DNA from: CAIZGX01 sp046048875
GTDB taxonomy: Bacteria; Bacteroidota; Bacteroidia; Flavobacteriales_D; Sanyastnellaceae
Assembly (NCBI GenBank): GCA_046048875.1
Contig: JBJOFG010000001.1
Location: forward strand, 124,001-188,000
Direction of reading: 5' to 3'
DNA length: 64,000 nt
Part shown: positions 59,431 to 64,000 of the stretch, piece by piece
Numbering within the stretch: position 1 is the stretch's first letter
How the letters are laid out: the number at the start of each line of letters is the position of its first letter
Program-made: the position numbers and the translations under genes
Notes under the pieces: model-generated
The model's input: only the letters and a program-made list of their open reading frames with translations
What the model was told of the DNA's origin: nothing
Databases searched by the model: none

Positions 59431-60614
59431 AACTTATTGTTTTTTCACATAAAGTTTGTTGGAGAAGTTCAAACTCTTCTATCGGGTACGCAACAAATGG
59501 TGGATTCGTTTTTCATATGCAAGCGCTTTGTTCAAGCTACAAGAGAGTATACTTATTAGTACCGATTTCTAAAAACTCTCAGCCACATGGTGAAATAATT
59601 TTTACAGATCCAACTATTCAGATTGTCCCACTCTCAGAGCCATTTGGCGAAGGTGTTCTGCGAAAAATACTTTTTCCTTTTTGGCTTTTATTCCATTTGC
59701 CGAAGTTTATCTTTTATATTTTAAAATCAGACATTGTGCATGCGCCAATCCCCGGAGATGTTGGTACAATTGCCCTATTCATTGCCCCTGTGCTTCGAAA
59801 AAAATTATTTATTAGATACTGTGGTAATTGGTACTTAAAGAAAACGATTGCGGAAAAATTTTGGGGATGGTATGGCGAGATTTTCGCAGGTGGTAGGGTA
59901 GCTTATTTGACGACAGGTGGTGGTTTAAACGAACCATCTTTGAAAAACAAGCACATCAAGTGGATTTTCTCAAGCTCAATGTCTACTGCCGAAATATCAA
60001 GTTACCCTCAAAAGAACTTTGAGCTGAGTCATAGCTTAACAATTGCGAGCGGAGGTCGTTTGAATAATGAGAAAGGTTTTGGAATTTTATTAGATGCATT
60101 GGCCCTAGTTTATAAAAAATTTCCTAAAGTTAATTTGGATATATATGGCGATGGACCTGACAGAAAAAAGTTCCAACGCAAGGCAGAAGAACTTGGAATA
60201 ATCGAAAAAGTCAATTTTTTAGGAAATTTAAATAATGTGGGAGTCCACCAAGTTCTATCTCGGGCGGACATATTTTGTTTTCCTACATATTCTTCCGAGG
60301 GATTTCCAAAGGTCATTATCGAAGCAATGGCACATGGTTTACCTGTCCTTAGCACCAACGTTTCTGTTATTCCGTCGCTAATAGCGAGCCAAAGTATACA
60401 ATGTGGTAAAATTGTAAATACTAAGGATAGTGAAGACTTAGCGAATAAAATTTTGTATTACTTGGAAAACCCTGAAATACACCTCGAACATGCTATTAAT
60501 GCAAAAAAGGTAGCGTCAGACTATTCTTTGGAGAATTGGGTCGATCAGATAAACACGGTACTAAATAGTCAATGGAAAACAGAAATAAATCGAAAAAAGC
60601 AGATTTTAAAATAA
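59427..60614 (+). CDS. Glycosyltransferase family 4
   Basis: 395 residues. SIGYATNGGFVFHMQALC near the N-terminus, SLTIASGGRLNNEKGFGILLDAL in the donor domain, VNLDIYGDGPDRKKFQRKAEEL and PTYSSEGFPKVIIEAMAHGLPVLS (E-x7-E) make this a standard GT4. Overlaps the following transferase by 43 nt, the largest overlap in the operon. Confidence 0.88.
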   Translation: MKLIVFSHKVCWRSSNSSIGYATNGGFVFHMQALCSSYKRVYLLVPISKNSQPHGEIIFTDPTIQIVPLSEPFGEGVLRKILFPFWLLFHLPKFIFYILKSDIVHAPIPGDVGTIALFIAPVLRKKLFIRYCGNWYLKKTIAEKFWGWYGEIFAGGRVAYLTTGGGLNEPSLKNKHIKWIFSSSMSTAEISSYPQKNFELSHSLTIASGGRLNNEKGFGILLDALALVYKKFPKVNLDIYGDGPDRKKFQRKAEELGIIEKVNFLGNLNNVGVHQVLSRADIFCFPTYSSEGFPKVIIEAMAHGLPVLSTNVSVIPSLIASQSIQCGKIVNTKDSEDLANKILYYLENPEIHLEHAINAKKVASDYSLENWVDQINTVLNSQWKTEINRKKQILK

Positions 60615-61669
60615 CCTTTTTAGCAGGCACACTGGGAACAGGGGGTGCTGAGAGACAGCTCTTTTATTTAATATCAAATTTAAGGAAAGAAGGTTATTCT
60701 GTTTCCGTTATTTGTTTAACACAAAATGAATTTTGGGAAAAGAGCATAATGGATTTAGGTGTTGATATTCATTTTGCTGGATCAAGTTCCAATCGCATTA
60801 AAAGGCTGTATTATATTTATCGGACAGTAAAAAGAATTAAGCCAAATTTAATCTATAGTTTTCATTTTTATACAAATGCTTATGCCGGGCTAACAGGGCT
60901 AATTTGTTCGATCCGGACATTCGGTTCAATAAGAAGTGATGGTACTTCAGAAAAAAAAGCCAATGGATATTTAAGTTGGGCGCATTATTTTTTACCGGAT
61001 GTAATCATTGCTAATTCCGAGCATGGGTTAAAAAACTGCAAAAGAATTTTTTACTCTAAGAGAAGTGGAGTATTACCCAATGTAATTGATTTAGAAAAGT
61101 TTCAATATAGCCAGCCGCGTAATGAAAGCCCATTTAGGCTTGTGTTTATAGGGCGCATGGAAGAACAAAAGCAACCATTTTTATTTCTTCGACTAATGGA
61201 GTTATTAGTTGAAAAAGATTTCGATTGTGAAGGGGTAATGTATGGTGATGGGAGCTTGAAGAGCAGGTTAATTTCATTAAAAGAGTCAAGATTTTCTCAT
61301 GTCCCAATTCAAATTTTTCCATCACATGCCAACATAGAAGAGATATACCAAACCTCCGATTGTTTGGTTATACTGTCGAAGTATGAAGGCACGCCGAATG
61401 TAGTCCTTGAGGCAATGGCATCGGGGTTAATTGTCGCAGCCCTAAGTTTTGATGGTATTGAAAATATTATTGAGTCAAGATTAGATGGTTTGATAGCAGA
61501 TGACTTAGATAATCTCGTTCAAGAAATAAGCCTTTGCTTTAGGCATAAGTCATATTTAAATTTATCTAAACTAGCAAGGATGAAAATAGAGAGAGATTTT
61601 GCTTTAAAAAGTCAAATAAATAAATTCGAAAGCTTGTTATTGAAGTTTTCATTTAACGATAGCCTCTAA
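60572..61669 (+). CDS. Glycosyltransferase family 4
   Basis: 365 residues. FLAGTLGTGGAERQLFYLISNLRKEG is the typical GT4 opening; FRLVFIGRMEEQKQPFLFLRLMELL, GVMYGDGSLKSRL and LSKYEGTPNVVLEAMASGLIVA follow. Resembles PglA/PglJ-like transferases that extend lipid-linked oligosaccharides. Its stop abuts the polymerase start. Confidence 0.88.
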   Translation: MENRNKSKKADFKITFLAGTLGTGGAERQLFYLISNLRKEGYSVSVICLTQNEFWEKSIMDLGVDIHFAGSSSNRIKRLYYIYRTVKRIKPNLIYSFHFYTNAYAGLTGLICSIRTFGSIRSDGTSEKKANGYLSWAHYFLPDVIIANSEHGLKNCKRIFYSKRSGVLPNVIDLEKFQYSQPRNESPFRLVFIGRMEEQKQPFLFLRLMELLVEKDFDCEGVMYGDGSLKSRLISLKESRFSHVPIQIFPSHANIEEIYQTSDCLVILSKYEGTPNVVLEAMASGLIVAALSFDGIENIIESRLDGLIADDLDNLVQEISLCFRHKSYLNLSKLARMKIERDFALKSQINKFESLLLKFSFNDSL

Positions 61670-63031
61670 ATGATTGGTTATTTAACAAAAGACAAGAAAA
61701 CTTTTTTTTTATTTGTATTCCATGTGTTGTTGGGCATTGTTTCAGCTATTTCTAAGTTTCCACTTATAATTTATGTTTATTACGTTTTATTGAGTTCTTT
61801 ACCAGGTCTCTTAAGACTTAAAGGTGACTACTTCCGATTAAATATTTTAATTGCGTATGTCGTTCCTCTAGAGATTTTATCTCGTATGACCGAGACTAGT
61901 CCTTTCATACCCTACGAATTCAGTAAATATCTGATGTTTTTACTTTTGCTCTACGGCATTTTGAAGGGTAGTAATCGAGGAAAAATCGGATTTGTTTTGT
62001 TGTCCTTACTCTTGCCCGCGTTGTTTTTTGATTTATCTGGTGAAGTTACTTTTAAAGGTTTAGTATTTAACGTTTTGGCACCAATTAATTTGTGCTTGGG
62101 TGTTATTTATTTTTATAAAAATGCAATTTCAAGTTTTCAACTTTATTTTTTAATGAGGGCTATACTTTTTCCATTGATATCCGCTCTTTTCTTCGTGTTC
62201 TTTAAGACACCGAATTATGATACAATTGAATTTGCGCTTGGGGCAATACATGACACTACCGGAGGTTTTGGACCAAATCAAGTTGCAACTATTTTTGGGC
62301 TTGGGCTGTTTTTAATGTTCTTTTTAATAAACAAAGGCGTTTCAATTAGCGGAAATAAATTAATTGATATAGGAATTTTGTTTCTGTTCGTTTTCCAAGG
62401 ACTTTTGAGTTTTTCTCGAGGCGGAATGATTGGTGGTTTTTTAGCAATTATTGGTTACTATGTGTTTTCTTCTAATACAAAAGTCACAAATAAAATTAGC
62501 TTGAAATATGTATTTCCAATTTTAGTAATTATGTTGGGTTCTTTTTGGATTGCGAATGAAATTACAAATGGTCAACTTGCCTTGAGATATCTAGGAGAAA
62601 CTGCAGGTACACAGTTAGGCTCGAAAGAAAAAGACTTAAATACACTAACAACAGGTCGGGCCTCTATTTTTGAAGCAGACTGGGATCTTTTCCAAGAAAA
62701 TCACTTTGGTGTTGGAGCAGGAGCTTCCTCATTTCTTAGAAATTCTGAAAGAGGAGTTTTGACACATACAGAATTGTCGAGGCTTCTGGCTGAACATGGT
62801 TATCTTGGAATTTTCTTCTTCTTAATCATATCAATTTTACCTTTTATTTATTTTAGAAATAATTATTCACGAGAATTCAAAGGATTCATGATTGCATTGT
62901 ATTTTCTCGCTTGGTACACATCATTTCATGCGGCAACGCGAAATTTCGTTACACCCCTCTTGATAGGCATGGCATTAATGCATATTAACCCCGACAAATT
63001 GAGTGCGGCTCATAAAAAGATTGCAGCATAG
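61670..63031 (+). CDS. Wzy-like O-antigen/capsule polymerase
   Basis: 453 residues with about eleven hydrophobic segments. The Wzy_C region is recognisable: GGFGPNQVATIFGLGLF, LLSFSRGGMIGGFLAIIG, TTGRASIFEADWDLFQENHFGVGAG and TELSRLLAEHGYLGIFFFLI. Such proteins polymerise or ligate undecaprenyl-linked repeat units in the periplasm. Together with the Wza- and Wzc-like genes it points to a polymerase-dependent pathway. A WaaL ligase cannot be excluded. Confidence 0.82.
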   Translation: MIGYLTKDKKTFFLFVFHVLLGIVSAISKFPLIIYVYYVLLSSLPGLLRLKGDYFRLNILIAYVVPLEILSRMTETSPFIPYEFSKYLMFLLLLYGILKGSNRGKIGFVLLSLLLPALFFDLSGEVTFKGLVFNVLAPINLCLGVIYFYKNAISSFQLYFLMRAILFPLISALFFVFFKTPNYDTIEFALGAIHDTTGGFGPNQVATIFGLGLFLMFFLINKGVSISGNKLIDIGILFLFVFQGLLSFSRGGMIGGFLAIIGYYVFSSNTKVTNKISLKYVFPILVIMLGSFWIANEITNGQLALRYLGETAGTQLGSKEKDLNTLTTGRASIFEADWDLFQENHFGVGAGASSFLRNSERGVLTHTELSRLLAEHGYLGIFFFLIISILPFIYFRNNYSREFKGFMIALYFLAWYTSFHAATRNFVTPLLIGMALMHINPDKLSAAHKKIAA

Positions 63032-63034
63032 TCT

Positions 63035-64000
63035 ATGTGTGGAATAGCGGGAGTTATTTATAAGAAAGGTAAAAAAATCTCAGAGATGAGCCTAGTTGCT
63101 ATGCGTGACTCCATGCTTCACCGAGGACCGGATGCTGGTAGTCTGTGGATGAACGAGAACGTTGCTTTCGCGCACAGGAGATTGAGCATTATTGACCTTT
63201 CAGACGCTGCGACTCAGCCGTTCCATTCGGAATGCGGAAGGTATGTGCTTGTCTTTAACGGGGAGATTTTCAACTACCAAGAGCTTCGAAAGGATCTTGA
63301 ATTCAAAGGGATATCATTCAGAACAAATTCCGATACAGAGGTTCTTTTACAACTTTTAATTCATGAGGGAATGGCATGCCTTCAAAAGCTAATTGGATTT
63401 TGGGCCATTGCATTTCACGATAGACAAACGAAAGAAACACTTTTCATTCGCGACAGAATGGGCATTAAGCCTTTTTTCTATTGTGAAAGTGACGAGTATT
63501 TCGCCTTCGCCTCAGAACCAAAAGCACTCTTCGCCTATGGTTTTCCAAAGGAATTGGCTGAAGAGCATCTCGATGAGTTATTCCTTTACAGGCATGTCAG
63601 TGGTGAGAATACCATTTTCCGTGGTGTAAAGCGAATGCTTCCTGGATATTTCATGCGGCTGAATGAAACGGGAGAAATAATAGAAAAAAAGCGCTGGTTT
63701 CATTTAGGCGAGGAGGCTAAGAAATTTCCAACAATTCAAAATCCACATGAATGGTTTGAAGATACTTTTCTAAGCTCTGTAAAATATCGGATGATTGCAG
63801 ATGTTAAAGTGGGAACCATGCTCAGTGGTGGGCTCGATTCAAGTTCGGTGTTGTATGCGCAATACAAATTGGGTTACAACCAAACAAGTGCTTGGAACAT
63901 CGCTTTTACAGATCAGAAACACGACGAATCTGCAATAGCAAGAAAGTTCTCGCAATCACTGGGTTTCGATTTTCACAGTTTTGAATTCACACATGCTGAG
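63035..64000 (+). CDS. Second AsnB-like amidotransferase, 3' end cut by window edge
   Basis: The first 322 residues of a gene running off the window. It begins MCGIAGVIYKKG with the Cys2 nucleophile, then LHRGPDAG, FNGEIFNYQELR and the synthetase PP-loop GTMLSGGLDSSSVLYAQ near residue 270. It is a different homolog from the one at 41634. G+C is higher than in the preceding 25 kb, so it may mark the edge of the variable segment. Its target may be a sugar acid or aspartate. Confidence 0.82.
   Translation, partial: MCGIAGVIYKKGKKISEMSLVAMRDSMLHRGPDAGSLWMNENVAFAHRRLSIIDLSDAATQPFHSECGRYVLVFNGEIFNYQELRKDLEFKGISFRTNSDTEVLLQLLIHEGMACLQKLIGFWAIAFHDRQTKETLFIRDRMGIKPFFYCESDEYFAFASEPKALFAYGFPKELAEEHLDELFLYRHVSGENTIFRGVKRMLPGYFMRLNETGEIIEKKRWFHLGEEAKKFPTIQNPHEWFEDTFLSSVKYRMIADVKVGTMLSGGLDSSSVLYAQYKLGYNQTSAWNIAFTDQKHDESAIARKFSQSLGFDFHSFEFTHAE

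Overview
The window looks like a chromosome segment of a marine or freshwater Bacteroidota, most likely a Flavobacteriales relative. The reasons are a compact sufABCDSE-T operon of the Bacteroidota type, a DUF2480 protein, moderate to low G+C, near absence of Shine-Dalgarno sequences, several TAnnTTTG-like promoter boxes, and a NusG-like regulator heading a long surface-polysaccharide operon. I could not run searches, so family names rest on motifs read by eye.

Layout. 1-5.1 kb (minus strand): a dissolved-inorganic-carbon uptake operon (SulP transporter, DabA, DabB). 5.1-10.9 kb (minus): SUF iron-sulfur cluster assembly (SufA, B, C, D, S, E and a DUF59/SufT protein). 11-12.2 kb: an outer-membrane-like protein gene bracketed by an inverted repeat. 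12.2-15.1 kb (plus): polyprenyl diphosphate synthase, a MORN lipoprotein, a GH73/LysM peptidoglycan hydrolase and a MntA/HepT toxin-antitoxin pair. 15.1-24.4 kb: housekeeping and envelope genes (two glycosyltransferases, TM2 protein, fructose bisphosphatase, RsmA, CvpA, RsmF-like, AsmA-like, exported superoxide dismutase). 24.5-30.5 kb: DUF2480, a lone NeuB-like synthase, IspD, oligopeptidase B and an orphan histidine kinase. 31.1-36.2 kb: Wza-like and Wzc-like export proteins, Gmd, and a UpxY/NusG-like antiterminator.

36.5-64 kb is one nearly unbroken plus-strand polysaccharide operon, visibly more A+T rich than its surroundings. It holds a TviB-like UDP-sugar dehydrogenase and epimerase, NeuB/NeuC/NeuA (sialic-acid type), an AsnB-like amidotransferase, an ABC flippase, a pseudaminic acid set (PseB, PseC, PseA-like/HisH/HisF, PseF, two GNATs, PseI; no PseG seen), eight further genes that are glycosyltransferases or probable ones, a Wzy-like polymerase and the start of a second AsnB. 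The product is probably a capsule or O-antigen containing two nonulosonic acids, one perhaps acetamidino-modified, plus an amidated uronic acid.

The most unusual content is between the genes. Several intergenic regions carry arrays of tiny perfect hairpins (2-7 bp stems, usually 3-nt loops), separated by a fixed 4-nt word that differs between loci: ATGA/TCAT at 24.4, 25.0 and 36.3 kb; GAAT/ATTC/CCTC at 30.5 and 31.0 kb; GTAA/TTAC at 34.3, 35.5 and 35.6 kb; and a looser AAGK type at 11.0 and 12.1 kb. The word changes to its reverse complement between paired arrays, so that a gene (or a 12-nt spacer) is bracketed by inward-facing inverted arrays. I know of no described element with this grammar.
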